The translations under genes were made by a program, and so were the position numbers. A stretch of 14,598 bases of DNA from Methylococcaceae bacterium NSP1-1 (lineage in GTDB: Bacteria; Pseudomonadota; Gammaproteobacteria; Methylococcales; Methylomonadaceae), in contig NQJG01000004.1 of the NCBI GenBank assembly GCA_002256465.1, forward strand, positions 1 through 14,598, read 5' to 3'. Each line of letters starts with the position of its first letter. Position 1 is the first letter of the stretch. Shown here one piece after another: positions 1 through 7,960 of this stretch. The notes under the pieces are model-generated. The model was given only the letters and a program-made list of their open reading frames with translations, was not told where the DNA came from and did not search any database.

Positions 1-401
1 CAGAGTCTTATTTGACTATAACGATGCGATTCATTTTTTAAGTGGAACAACGTAACCGCTTCAAACTGCGGCAACACGGCATTCCAAAAAAAACTGAACG
101 CTATGGTTATCGAGGCAAACCAGAAATAATGCCGCGCAAATAAAAAACCGGCAAAGAGTAAGGCGGCAAAAAATGAAGCCATACGAATGATTCGCAGACT
201 TTTCCCGGTATGATCGGCAATCCAGCCCCATAAATTGGGTGCGATGATTTTTGTGCCAACCAACAACGCAGAAAGCTCACCAATTTCAACGGGACTAAAA
301 CCGCTGTCTTTTAAGTAGAGGCTCCAATAAGGTAAAAAACCACCTAATGTTGCAAAATAAAAGAAATAAAAACCTGACAATCGCCAGTAAGGAACAGACA
401 T
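1..401 (-). CDS. MFS transporter, N-terminal part (gene runs off the left edge)
   Basis: The minus strand from the ATG at 399-401 stays open to the window edge, giving the first 133 residues of a membrane protein that begins MSVPYWRLSGFYFFYFATLG. Hydrophobic stretches lie near residues 8-30, 43-62, 75-95 and 97-118, and a polar turn of the type G-W-I-A-D-H-T-G-K sits between the second and third. This matches the first four helices and the helix 2-3 loop of the major facilitator superfamily, most like the 3-phenylpropionate/HcaT-like branch (MFS_1_like). The substrate cannot be read from this fragment. The start lies 11 bp after the aroC stop, so it is probably cotranscribed with aroC; the ribosome binding site is weak. 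The C-terminal two thirds are outside the window. The superfamily call is firm and the subfamily call is from memory of the pattern. Confidence 0.85.
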   Translation of the reverse strand, partial: MSVPYWRLSGFYFFYFATLGGFLPYWSLYLKDSGFSPVEIGELSALLVGTKIIAPNLWGWIADHTGKSLRIIRMASFFAALLFAGFLFARHYFWFASITIAFSFFWNAVLPQFEAVTLFHLKNESHRYSQIRL

Positions 402-412
402 TAAATGAGAAT

Positions 413-1501
413 TTATCTCAAGATCGGTAATCCTGAAACAACACCCATGTTCTGTGCCCGATGCCGTAAAAAATGATCCATCAGAACTATTGCCATCATC
501 GCTTCAGCAATCGGGGTAGCGCGTATGCCGACACAGGGGTCATGACGGCCTTCCGTAACAACATCAATAGCCTCGCCTCGCTGATTGATACTTTTGCCTG
601 GCAGCCGCAAACTGGAGGTCGGTTTTAGCGCAATACTGGCAGAAATAGCCTGACCACTGGAAATGCCACCCAGAATACCGCCAGCATGATTGCTCAAAAA
701 ACCGGCTGGCGTCATTTCATCGCGAAACTGTGTGCCTTTGCTATTAACGCAGGCAAATCCATCCCCAATTTCCACACCCTTAACCGCATTAATGCTCATT
801 AAAGCATGGGCCAAATCAGCATCAAGACGATCAAAAATGGGTTCACCTAAACCCGGTGGAACGTTGGTCGCCACCACCTCAATTCTCGCACCAATCGATT
901 CACCTTCCTTACGTAAGGCATCCATATAGGCTTCCATTTCATGGACTTTATCCGCGTCTGGGCAAAAGAATGGGTTGGTGTCAATGATAGTCCAATCGAG
1001 CTTTTCAATTTTTATCGGCCCGAGTTGTGATAAATAACCGCGAATTTCTATACCCGCCTGCTCTTTGAGATATTTTTTGGCTATGCCTCCAGCCGCAACA
1101 CGCATCGCTGTTTCACGTGCCGAGGAACGCCCGCCGCCCCGATAATCCCTGAATCCATACTTCTGCTGGTAAGTATAATCCGCATGCCCTGGCCTAAATG
1201 TGTCAGCAATTTTAGAATAATCTTTTGAGCGTTGATCGGTATTATCAATCAGCAGGCCAATCGGCGTACCTGTGGTCCTACCTTCAAACACACCCGACAG
1301 GATTTTTACTTCATCGGCTTCGCGCCGTTGCGTAGTGTGCCTTGAAGTGCCCGGCTTTCTGCGATCAAGATCTTCCTGTAAATCAGCTTCCGTCAATGCC
1401 AAGCCAGGAGGACAACCATCGACGATACAACCGATGGCAGGGCCATGACTTTCACCAAACGAGGTGACGGTAAATAGTTTTCCCAGGGTATTTCCAGACA
1501 T
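413..1501 (-). CDS. aroC: Chorismate synthase
   Basis: This 362-residue protein catalyses the last step of the shikimate pathway, conversion of EPSP to chorismate using reduced FMN as a non-consumed cofactor, in the cytoplasm. Visible family signatures are GESHG at 16-20, the RPGHADYTY block at 103-111 (catalytic-type histidine 106), the [10 protein letters not shown] signature at 122-131, the NHAGGILGG block in the C-terminal half and RHDPCVG near the end. Length is typical for the bacterial enzyme. The ATG lies 1 bp after the prmB stop, with no strong Shine-Dalgarno sequence, so translational coupling to prmB is likely. The prmB-aroC pairing is also found in E. coli. A possible MFS gene follows after 11 bp. 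Nothing appears truncated or missing. Confidence 0.98.
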   Translation of the reverse strand: MSGNTLGKLFTVTSFGESHGPAIGCIVDGCPPGLALTEADLQEDLDRRKPGTSRHTTQRREADEVKILSGVFEGRTTGTPIGLLIDNTDQRSKDYSKIADTFRPGHADYTYQQKYGFRDYRGGGRSSARETAMRVAAGGIAKKYLKEQAGIEIRGYLSQLGPIKIEKLDWTIIDTNPFFCPDADKVHEMEAYMDALRKEGESIGARIEVVATNVPPGLGEPIFDRLDADLAHALMSINAVKGVEIGDGFACVNSKGTQFRDEMTPAGFLSNHAGGILGGISSGQAISASIALKPTSSLRLPGKSINQRGEAIDVVTEGRHDPCVGIRATPIAEAMMAIVLMDHFLRHRAQNMGVVSGLPILR

Positions 1502-1502
1502 A

Positions 1503-2435
1503 TTAAATTAAAGCCGCTATAAATAATTCGTGATAGTAATGAACCTGTTCAGCTGTCAGCAAAAAAACGCCGTCCCCGCCCCGTTCAAAATCCAGCCAGT
1601 AAAAAGGCACATCAGGGAAGGTGTTCTGTAATGTTTCCGCGCTGCTACCTACTTCTACAATTAAAATCCCCTGCTCTGCCAAATAATTATCGGCGTCAAC
1701 CAGAATACGAAGAACAATATCCAATCCTGTGTGGCCGCCTTTAAAACCCATATCAGGTTCCGCACGAAACTCCCTGGGTAATTGTTCCCATTCTTCATGG
1801 CACACATAGGGCGGATTACTGACGATGACATCGTATAAAGTAGCGGGTAATTCTTTAAATAAATCTGACTGATAGAGTGTCACCGAATCGGATACCTGAT
1901 GGTTTTCAATATTGATTTCAGCAACAGCCAGTGCATCGACTGACAAATCTACTGCATCAACCGAGGCTTCTGGAAAAGCGTAAGCACAGGCTATTGCAAT
2001 ACAAGCACTGCCGGTACACAAATCCAGAATGCGCTCTACTTGGTCTTCATCGACCCAGGGAGAAAAGCGTTGTTCGATTAATTCTGCGATGGGGGATCTT
2101 GGCACCAATACCCTATCATCAACATAAAATGACAAACCTGCAAAAATAGCTTCATTGGTTAAATAAGCTGCCGGTATTCTTTCATTAATGCGTCTATCGA
2201 TGATATTAATGACAGCTTGACGTTCAGTCATCGTTAGAACCGTATCCAGATAGGCTTCAGCCAGGTTATAGGGCTGATAAAGAGTATGCAAAACCAGCGC
2301 AGCCGCTTCATCAAGCGCAGTGACCGTCCCATGTCCAAAACTGACCCTGGCTTGTGTAAACCGGCTGGCTGCCCAGCGTATATAATCGCGCAGGGTCGAT
2401 AAAGTGGTTAAAACTTCAGATGGTGCTGTTTGCAT
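1503..2435 (-). CDS. prmB: Ribosomal protein L3 N5-glutamine methyltransferase
   Basis: This 310-residue SAM-dependent methyltransferase should modify a glutamine side chain of ribosomal protein L3. The N-terminal helical region (about 1-100) is followed by the [10 protein letters not shown] segment at 111-120, which separates PrmB from the release-factor enzyme PrmC. The SAM-binding motif I is [13 protein letters not shown] at 137-149 and the catalytic NPPY motif is at 207-210. Length is normal. The start ATG shares one base with the mucD stop (TAATG), and the stop lies 1 bp before aroC, so it is tightly packed in a minus-strand gene chain. Neighbourhood with aroC supports prmB rather than prmC, which usually sits beside prfA and hemA. 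Confidence 0.96.
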   Translation of the reverse strand: MQTAPSEVLTTLSTLRDYIRWAASRFTQARVSFGHGTVTALDEAAALVLHTLYQPYNLAEAYLDTVLTMTERQAVINIIDRRINERIPAAYLTNEAIFAGLSFYVDDRVLVPRSPIAELIEQRFSPWVDEDQVERILDLCTGSACIAIACAYAFPEASVDAVDLSVDALAVAEINIENHQVSDSVTLYQSDLFKELPATLYDVIVSNPPYVCHEEWEQLPREFRAEPDMGFKGGHTGLDIVLRILVDADNYLAEQGILIVEVGSSAETLQNTFPDVPFYWLDFERGGDGVFLLTAEQVHYYHELFIAALI

Positions 2436-3844
2436 TACTTATCTATTTTGAGCGCTAAAAAGGCTGGACTACCGCGACGTTGAATTAAAACAGCGACTGA
2501 TTTACCAGCCGGTAAATTTTTGGCAATCTTTTCAAAATCAGCAACACCCCTGATTACATCATTATTGATACGTAAAATTACATCACCAGGTTGGATACCC
2601 GCATTCTTGGCAGCACCTTTGCCGACATTTTGTACTAACACGCCGCCTTTAATCACCTGCAACGCATTTCTTTCCTCAGCGGTTAAATCGGTAACACTAA
2701 CCCCCAACCTATTGGTAGGTTTGGCCTTCTCGGTTTTGGTATCGGCTACTTTATCAACCTGATCGGGTAATAATCCAATGTTGAAATCTATCGTTTTTTC
2801 ATCACCTTGTCTGAGAATTTTTAGCTTTGCTTTATCATTGATAGGTGTCATGCCTACCATAGGAGGCAAATCACCTGAATTTTCAATCGGTTGCCCATTA
2901 AATTCGGTAATAATGTCTCCAATTTGCAATTGTGCTTTTTCTGCAGGACTGCCAGGCATAATTTTAGAGACTAAAGCTCCCATTGGTTTTTTCATGCCAA
3001 ATGATTCAGCCAATTCCCGAGTCACATCCTGAATCTGCACACCTAGCCAGCCATGCGAGGCTTTACCCGTTGCTTTTATTTGCTCAACAGCATTCATTAC
3101 TACATCCATCGGAATAGCGAACGAAAGCCCCATAAATCCACCGGTACGGCTATAAATCTGGGAGTTGATACCAACAACTTTACCATCCATATTAAACAGC
3201 GGCCCCCCTGAATTGCCGGGATTAATCGCCACATCTGTTTGTATAAACGGCACATAATTGCCTCCAGGTAAGCTGCGTCCTTTAGCGCTGACTATACCTG
3301 CTGTGACTGATTGTTCAAAGCCAAATGGTGAACCGATAGCCAAAACCCACTCGCCTACCTGCAGTTGATTCGGATTACCAATAGTCACTGCAGGCAAATC
3401 AGACGCATCGACTTTTAATACTGCAATATCGGTGCGCGCATCGGAGCCAATGAGCTTGGCTACCAATTCGCGCCTATCAGAGAATTTAACAATGATTTCA
3501 TCAGCATCTTTTACCACATGATGATTAGTTAACACATAGCCATCCTTGGAAATAACAAAACCAGACCCTAATGATTGGGTGTCTCCTCCGCCATAACCAC
3601 CACCTTCAGGATTGTTAAAGAAATGCTTGAATAATTCCTCCATTTCAGGAGGCATACCTTCAGGCATGGGCTGTTCTTTCTGAGCATCTTCAGCAGTTTC
3701 GGGCTTGGCTTTTATGACAGTACTGATATTAACGACCGCCACGCCATTGACTTTTACCATCTCGGTAAAATCCGGCAATTGCGCTAATACATTTTGATTA
3801 AACAGAAAAACCAGAAAAACACACCAGCCAAGCTTTTTGAACAT
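2435..3844 (-). CDS. mucD: Periplasmic serine endoprotease of the DegP/MucD type
   Basis: The product is a 469-residue HtrA-family protease and chaperone of the periplasm that degrades misfolded envelope proteins and, in Pseudomonas, damps the AlgU response. From the chosen start, residues 1-21 form a signal peptide (basic MFKK, hydrophobic core, cleavage likely after VLA). The trypsin-like domain carries the triad His109 (TNHHV), Asp139 (ARTDI) and Ser212 (GNSGG). Two PDZ domains follow at about 262-355 and 370-465. A glycine-rich segment at 80-88 lies in the N-terminal loop region. The open frame continues 64 codons upstream to an ATG at 4036, but I chose 3844 because a GGAG Shine-Dalgarno stands 5 bases before it and the signal peptide then starts correctly. 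Two PDZ domains argue for DegP/MucD rather than DegS. Its place after rseB and before prmB matches a MucD-like role in the sigma-E regulon. Confidence 0.95.
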   Translation of the reverse strand: MFKKLGWCVFLVFLFNQNVLAQLPDFTEMVKVNGVAVVNISTVIKAKPETAEDAQKEQPMPEGMPPEMEELFKHFFNNPEGGGYGGGDTQSLGSGFVISKDGYVLTNHHVVKDADEIIVKFSDRRELVAKLIGSDARTDIAVLKVDASDLPAVTIGNPNQLQVGEWVLAIGSPFGFEQSVTAGIVSAKGRSLPGGNYVPFIQTDVAINPGNSGGPLFNMDGKVVGINSQIYSRTGGFMGLSFAIPMDVVMNAVEQIKATGKASHGWLGVQIQDVTRELAESFGMKKPMGALVSKIMPGSPAEKAQLQIGDIITEFNGQPIENSGDLPPMVGMTPINDKAKLKILRQGDEKTIDFNIGLLPDQVDKVADTKTEKAKPTNRLGVSVTDLTAEERNALQVIKGGVLVQNVGKGAAKNAGIQPGDVILRINNDVIRGVADFEKIAKNLPAGKSVAVLIQRRGSPAFLALKIDK

Positions 3845-3854
3845 AAAATCTCCG
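3844..3854 (-). promoter_or_regulatory. Ribosome binding site that fixes the mucD start
   Basis: On the minus strand the sequence reads CGGAG, five spacer bases (ATTTT), then ATG. This is the clearest Shine-Dalgarno sequence in the left half of the window and supports translation of mucD from 3844 rather than from the in-frame ATG codons near 4036 and 4030, which lack one. Confidence 0.75.
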
Positions 3855-4042
3855 TTCCCTAACATTGATAAAATAGTTGTATTACATGTAACAATAAATC
3901 TTGCGACCTGAATTCTTCCAGCCACAGAGCAAACTGCCGAAAAAAAGAAAATGCCAACTTGGCAAGAAGCGATAACTACTTCCATCTTCTGCGCCTCGTA
4001 GGTACCGAGAATGCCGATTGTATCCGACATAAACATGATTAT
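3845..4042 (-). other. 198-bp gap between rseB and mucD, possible internal promoter region
   Basis: This is the only sizeable gap in the rpoE-to-MFS gene chain and sits where mucC would be in Pseudomonas. It stays open in the mucD frame for 64 codons, but the translation (four cysteines, no recognisable RseC/MucC pattern) resembles no family I know. It contains two short palindromes: TTACATGTAA at 3882-3891 and TGCCAA-C-TTGGCA at 3952-3964. I could not place a convincing -35/-10 pair. A promoter or operator serving mucD-prmB-aroC is plausible but inferred from position only. Confidence 0.35.
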
Positions 4043-5005
4043 TCAATCTTTCAAATCCCGAAGTTTGATGCCTTCTGCAATAAATTTGACTGTTTCCGCG
4101 GGCGCTTCGCCCATAACGGTCAGTTGATAATTTTTTATTGTTCGGCTATAGGAATTAACTGCACCGACTGATTGAAGACCCGATTGCATAGCTGCACTTT
4201 TACTTTCCATATAAATTGACACTGAAGTAAAACCATCGCTTAGCAATAGGTGATCAACAGGTTGCTCGGCGTTGTGCATAGGTTTGCGGGTAAAAAACAC
4301 TTCCCGGAAACCTTTCGGAAGTTCCGTCACAATAAAGGCCGCCTGATCTGATGATTGCGACTGTAACTGATGGATATGTTTGGCTGGATGGATAGAATCC
4401 AGGAATTTAACATCAACGAAAGGCAGTGAATCTTTCACTTCTATCTCGGTGAAAACAACCTGCTCCAGGGGAACACCTTGATTATCATAAAGTACAATTT
4501 TTAGGGGCAAAAACTGTTGTTTTTCTATCCATATCTTTCTGGTATACCTGGCGGTATCCTTAGGTTGAATAGCAACAACATAACTCGGTAGCATGGCGAC
4601 ATTTTCTTCACCAACCACTTCAAACTGATAAATGGCGCCCATTTCATCCAGATTATAAGGCACATCAACCAGAAAAGAGCGCTCAAAAGGCCGATGATCA
4701 ACGATCGATTGTTGCGATTCCTTAAACAAACAACTTACTTTACCTGCGTCTCGAATTATTTCACGCAACGGCGAATTTAACGACAATAGCCGTTCCTGCT
4801 GAACACCCTTTGCAGCCGCGTGGACATATTTCATAGGCTCCAGCTTGCCATTTTTAAGAAACGCAACCGTGCCCTGATAGTTCAAGACTTCCATAGCATG
4901 GTTCATTTTCTCCAATACTTGCTGGGCATTTAACTCCGGCTCTCTTGCCGATGCAATCTTTATTGACAAGAGCAGTGCAACAAAAAAAAGTTTAACCACG
5001 GTCAT
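4043..5005 (-). CDS. rseB: Sigma-E regulatory protein RseB/MucB, periplasmic
   Basis: This 320-residue exported protein belongs to the RseB/MucB family, which binds the periplasmic tail of the anti-sigma factor RseA/MucA, shields it from DegS-type cleavage and senses mislocalised lipopolysaccharide or lipoprotein. Residues 1-20 form a signal peptide with cleavage expected after ASA. The larger N-terminal domain (about 25-205) includes the NYQGTVAFL strand at 42-50 and the VDHRPFERSFL segment at 102-112. The smaller C-terminal domain (about 222-318) contains LPKGFREVFFTR at 229-240, the SVSIYMES strand and the VMGEAP region. The start overlaps the rseA stop by four bases (ATGA), indicating translational coupling. 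It is followed by the 198-bp gap before mucD. Either name, rseB or mucB, would fit. Confidence 0.95.
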   Translation of the reverse strand: MTVVKLFFVALLLSIKIASAREPELNAQQVLEKMNHAMEVLNYQGTVAFLKNGKLEPMKYVHAAAKGVQQERLLSLNSPLREIIRDAGKVSCLFKESQQSIVDHRPFERSFLVDVPYNLDEMGAIYQFEVVGEENVAMLPSYVVAIQPKDTARYTRKIWIEKQQFLPLKIVLYDNQGVPLEQVVFTEIEVKDSLPFVDVKFLDSIHPAKHIHQLQSQSSDQAAFIVTELPKGFREVFFTRKPMHNAEQPVDHLLLSDGFTSVSIYMESKSAAMQSGLQSVGAVNSYSRTIKNYQLTVMGEAPAETVKFIAEGIKLRDLKD

Positions 5006-5547
5006 TTGTGACTATAAGCCGTTACTCTGGCAAAGTGCTGAAAATCAGCCTCGCCATTCGTATAAACGCTACTATTGTGCGCCTGAAGATAATCATTAAT
5101 ACGTTTATTAAGTGGATCTTGCACTGCCTGATTTGCATGACCAACGGAGTTGGATGGCTGTTCGGGCAACTGATTCTGGGCCACCTGGATTGCTAGTGCC
5201 GCTTTGGGATACTGATCCCGATCATTCATGCTGTGTCCAGCAATTACCGCAACAATAGCAATAGATGCGGCCACAGCAATTTGTTTGTGACTCGGCTTGA
5301 ATGCTTTGTGTTGAGATAATAAATAAACAGGTTCTTTCTGGATTTGCTGACTTATTTTTTTTGAAAAATCAGCTTTTGTTAATAAAAAAATGTCTGTTCT
5401 CATTGCATGACTTATAGCCTCATAACGATTCAATTTGTCTTGCAATTCAGACTGCAGTTGCACTTTTTTCAATAAATTCAATGCTTGGACATGATCTAGT
5501 TCATTATCAAGAAATTGAGATATTTTTTGATTTAAATCTTCAGGCAT
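5002..5547 (-). CDS. rseA: Anti-sigma-E factor RseA/MucA, single-pass membrane protein
   Basis: This 181-residue protein should hold the sigma factor inactive at the inner membrane until regulated proteolysis. The cytoplasmic N-terminal part (1-88) begins with the family pattern NQKISQFLDNELDHVQA, where short helices contact sigma. One transmembrane segment follows at about 89-105 (AVAASIAIVAVIAG). The periplasmic part (106-181) is glutamine- and asparagine-rich and ends with RINDYLQAHNSS...FQHFARVTAY, similar to the MucA C-terminus. No cysteine or HxxxCxxC motif is present, so it is not a zinc-binding type. The ATG at 5547 overlaps the rpoE stop (TGATG); an in-frame TTG at 5550 is possible but less likely. 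A GGTGA sequence just upstream may act as Shine-Dalgarno. Its stop overlaps rseB. Confidence 0.94.
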   Translation of the reverse strand: MPEDLNQKISQFLDNELDHVQALNLLKKVQLQSELQDKLNRYEAISHAMRTDIFLLTKADFSKKISQQIQKEPVYLLSQHKAFKPSHKQIAVAASIAIVAVIAGHSMNDRDQYPKAALAIQVAQNQLPEQPSNSVGHANQAVQDPLNKRINDYLQAHNSSVYTNGEADFQHFARVTAYSHK

Positions 5548-6149
5548 CAAAAATCACCGTGTTCGAGCAAGGGGTTTAATTTATTATCAATCGCCTCACG
5601 CGCTCTAAAAATGCGTGAGCGTACCGTACCTACCGGGCAATCCATTGCTTCAGCAATTTCTTCGTAGCTCATACCCTCAAACTCACGCAACATAATTGCT
5701 GTGCGCATTTCTTCGGGCAGCTTATCAATTGCTATTTTAATTGTGTCAATTATTTCCTGATTTAATAAAAGTCTCTCGGGTGTTTCCATACCCTGCAACT
5801 GAGGTGCATTTTCAAGGGCTTCCGCATCCTGTATATCCACCTGATAATCTGAGCTTCTTCTTGATCGTGATACGAGGTAGTTTTTTGCCGTATTAATAGC
5901 AATGCGATACAACCACGTATAAAAAGCAGAGTCTCCCCTGAAATTACCCAGTGCGCGATAGGCTTTAATAAAAGTTTCCTGGGCCACATCCTGCGCCTCG
6001 CTGGGATCTTTGACATAGCGATTCACCAACTGTATGATTTTATGCTGATATTTAATCACCAAAAAATCGAATGCAGACCTATCGCCTCGTTGCACTCGCA
6101 ACACAATATCTTCGTCTAGTTGTTCGCTGTACTTAGTATGACTGCTCAC
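5547..6149 (-). CDS. rpoE: ECF sigma factor of the RpoE/AlgU type
   Basis: This 200-residue extracytoplasmic-function sigma factor directs RNA polymerase to envelope-stress promoters. Region 2 spans about 28-95, with the highly conserved block NFRGDSAFYTWLYRIAINTAKN at 69-90 (given here as landmarks NFRGDS and YRIAINTAKN). Region 4 spans about 143-188 with LREFEGMSYEEIA at 154-166 and the helix-turn-helix CPVGTVRSRIFRAREAI at 171-187. These are near-identical to Pseudomonas AlgU and E. coli RpoE patterns. The start is GTG at 6149, with AAAGAG 5-10 bases upstream as ribosome binding site. It is first in the rpoE-rseA-rseB order and diverges from nadB, the same arrangement as in E. coli and Pseudomonas. 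A sigma-E-like promoter lies just upstream, suggesting autoregulation. Confidence 0.97.
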   Translation of the reverse strand: MSSHTKYSEQLDEDIVLRVQRGDRSAFDFLVIKYQHKIIQLVNRYVKDPSEAQDVAQETFIKAYRALGNFRGDSAFYTWLYRIAINTAKNYLVSRSRRSSDYQVDIQDAEALENAPQLQGMETPERLLLNQEIIDTIKIAIDKLPEEMRTAIMLREFEGMSYEEIAEAMDCPVGTVRSRIFRAREAIDNKLNPLLEHGDF

Positions 6150-6169
6150 TACTGCTCTTTATCGTTTAA

Positions 6170-6197
6170 ATGGACAAACACAATCGCATAAAGTTCT
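6170..6197 (-). promoter_or_regulatory. Candidate sigma-E-type autoregulatory promoter of rpoE
   Basis: On the minus strand AGAACTT (6191-6197) matches the GGAACTT -35 consensus at six of seven positions. After 16 bases comes TCCAT (6170-6174), a partial match to the TCAAA/TCTGA -10. Initiation would be near 6163, leaving a leader of about 14 bases before the GTG at 6149. The -35 is good and the -10 is weak; autoregulation of rpoE is well established in relatives. Confidence 0.5.
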
Positions 6198-6211
6198 ATA
6201 TGATACAAAAA

Positions 6212-6241
6212 TTGTGCTATCACCCTAAAAAGCGTTATTAT
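6212..6241 (+). promoter_or_regulatory. Candidate sigma-70-like promoter of nadB
   Basis: TTGTGC (6212-6217) and TATTAT (6236-6241) are separated by 18 bases and face nadB. The -10 matches TATAAT at five of six positions; the -35 matches TTGACA at three. A leader of about 85 bases to the ATG at 6333 would result. Position in a divergent region makes a promoter necessary somewhere here, but the exact choice is tentative. Confidence 0.35.
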
Positions 6242-6270
6242 CCATAAACAATGAGCACTAAGCCACAACC

Positions 6271-6287
6271 TTCATTTAGTTAATGAA
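6271..6287. promoter_or_regulatory. 17-bp palindrome upstream of nadB, operator-like
   Basis: TTCATTTAGTTAATGAA is symmetrical at seven of eight base pairs around a central G. It lies downstream of the candidate nadB promoter and about 45 bp before the nadB ATG, where a repressor could act. I do not recognise it as a binding site of any known NAD regulator. AT-rich sequence makes chance symmetry possible. Confidence 0.3.
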
Positions 6288-6332
6288 ACTTTTTCTTCAC
6301 TTTGCCAAGTGGGTGTTGACCAACTAACCGCT

Positions 6333-7934
6333 ATGCCTTATTCAAAAAACTATGATGTCCTTATTATTGGCAGTGGCGGCGCAGGACTAAGTTTAGCGCT
6401 TAAACTGGCTGACCACCCAACGAGCGTTGCTGTATTATCGAAAATGGCACTGACTTCCGGCAGCACCTATTATGCTCAGGGCGGCATATCAGCTGTCTTT
6501 GATGCTGAAGATTCCATTGAATCTCATATTGAAGATACCCTGGATGCCGGTGCAGGACTCTGTAACCCTGAAATTGTGAGACTTACCGTTACTCACGGCA
6601 AAAGCTCCATAGATTGGCTGCGCGAACAAGGCGTGGTTTTTACTGAAGAACAGAACCAGTCGGGCGAAATAAAACTGCATTTGAGCCGGGAAGGCGGACA
6701 TTCTCACCGGCGTGTTGTGCATTCAGCGGATGCAACCGGCAAGGCTGTATCGCTATCGCTTATTGAACGTGCACAGGAGCATCCCAACATCGAATTATTC
6801 GAGCATCATAATGTTGTCGAGTTAATTACAGCCCAAACCGAAGGTCGTACCGGCAAACAAGTATTGGGAGCCTATGTCTTGGATACCCAAGGGCATCAGG
6901 TTAAAACGATAAGTACTCGTGTCGTTGTTCTGGCAACAGGCGGCGCAAACATGGCTTACATTTACACTACCAATCCGCACAGTTCAACTGGCGACGGTAT
7001 TGCACTGGCATGGCGTGCCGGTTGCCGTATCAGCAACATGGAATTTATGCAGTTCCATCCAACCTGTCTTTATCATCCGGATGCTCGTTCTTTTCTTATC
7101 AGCGAAGCGGTTAGGGGTGAAGGCGGTCGGCTAATCCTGCCGGACGGCTCATCTTTCATGCAAAATTTCGATCCAAGAGGGGAATTAGCTCCTCGTGATA
7201 TTGTTGCCAGGGCCATAGATCATGAAATGAAAAAACGCGGTATAGACTGTGTTTATCTAGATATCAGTCATAAATCAGAGGAATTCATACGCGAGCATTT
7301 CCCGACGATTTACCAACAATGTCTCGAATTTGATATCGACATCACCAAACAACCTATACCTGTTGTTCCAGCCGCGCATTACACCTGTGGCGGTGTTTTA
7401 ACGGACAGCTATGCACGCACCGATATAAAAAACCTTTATGCGATCGGTGAAGTGGCTTGCACCGGCCTGCACGGAGCCAATCGCATGGCCAGCAACTCAT
7501 TATTAGAATGCCTGGTTTTTGCTGAGCGAGCCAGTGAAGATATTTTACTAAAGCTTCCTGGCATTTTACCTGCTCCGAAAATACCGGACTGGGATGAATC
7601 GAAAGTCAGCGATTCCGATGAAGAAGTTGTTGTTTCACACAACTGGAACGAATTGCGCCATTTTATGTGGGACTACGTAGGCATAGTCAGAACCGATAAA
7701 CGATTAAGCCGAGCCATGAATCGTGTGGAATTGCTTAAAAAAGAAATAGCCGAATATTACGGCAATTTTCGTGTCACCAGTGATTTACTGGAATTGCGCA
7801 ATTTAGTTATCGTCGCCGAATTAATCATCCGTTGCGCGCAACAACGAAAAGAAAGCCGAGGTTTACACTACACCCTGGATTATCCGGAAACCGATAATAG
7901 TAAACCACCACAAAATACCATCCTAACACCTTAA
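6333..7934 (+). CDS. nadB: L-aspartate oxidase
   Basis: This 533-residue cytoplasmic flavoenzyme oxidises L-aspartate to iminoaspartate, the first step of de novo NAD synthesis, and passes it to quinolinate synthase NadA. The N-terminal FAD-binding motif is [13 protein letters not shown] at 11-23. Residues matching the E. coli active site are Glu120 ([10 protein letters not shown]), His242 (FHPT), Arg288 (LAPRD) and His349 (AHYTCGG). The C-terminal FAD contact [19 protein letters not shown] is at 371-389, and a helical C-terminal domain follows. The frame can be extended to a GTG at 6309 (eight more residues), but ATG at 6333 puts the flavin motif at the family's usual distance from the N-terminus. 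Neither start has an obvious Shine-Dalgarno sequence. Divergence from rpoE is conserved in E. coli and Pseudomonas. A cyclic-di-GMP gene follows after 26 bp. Confidence 0.97.
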   Translation: MPYSKNYDVLIIGSGGAGLSLALKLADHPTSVAVLSKMALTSGSTYYAQGGISAVFDAEDSIESHIEDTLDAGAGLCNPEIVRLTVTHGKSSIDWLREQGVVFTEEQNQSGEIKLHLSREGGHSHRRVVHSADATGKAVSLSLIERAQEHPNIELFEHHNVVELITAQTEGRTGKQVLGAYVLDTQGHQVKTISTRVVVLATGGANMAYIYTTNPHSSTGDGIALAWRAGCRISNMEFMQFHPTCLYHPDARSFLISEAVRGEGGRLILPDGSSFMQNFDPRGELAPRDIVARAIDHEMKKRGIDCVYLDISHKSEEFIREHFPTIYQQCLEFDIDITKQPIPVVPAAHYTCGGVLTDSYARTDIKNLYAIGEVACTGLHGANRMASNSLLECLVFAERASEDILLKLPGILPAPKIPDWDESKVSDSDEEVVVSHNWNELRHFMWDYVGIVRTDKRLSRAMNRVELLKKEIAEYYGNFRVTSDLLELRNLVIVAELIIRCAQQRKESRGLHYTLDYPETDNSKPPQNTILTP

Positions 7935-7960
7935 TTCAACAAAAATTACAAGATTGTTAT

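Noticed and set aside
107..289. A short 60-codon minus-strand frame near the left edge.
   Set aside because: It lies in a different frame within the N-terminal part of the MFS transporter, which explains this stretch fully.
3845..4036. N-terminal extension of MucD from the ATG at 4036.
   Set aside because: No ribosome binding site at 4036, whereas GGAG stands 5 bases before 3844, and only the 3844 start gives a normal signal peptide at the N-terminus.
6163..6180. CGTTTA-N6-CAAACA, close to the NadR operator TGTTTA-N6-TAAACA (10 of 12 positions) near nadB.
   Set aside because: It lies right at the rpoE side, about 150 bp from the nadB start, and NadR control is known to me from enteric and Pasteurella-type bacteria, which this genome does not resemble. 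Probably chance in AT-rich DNA.
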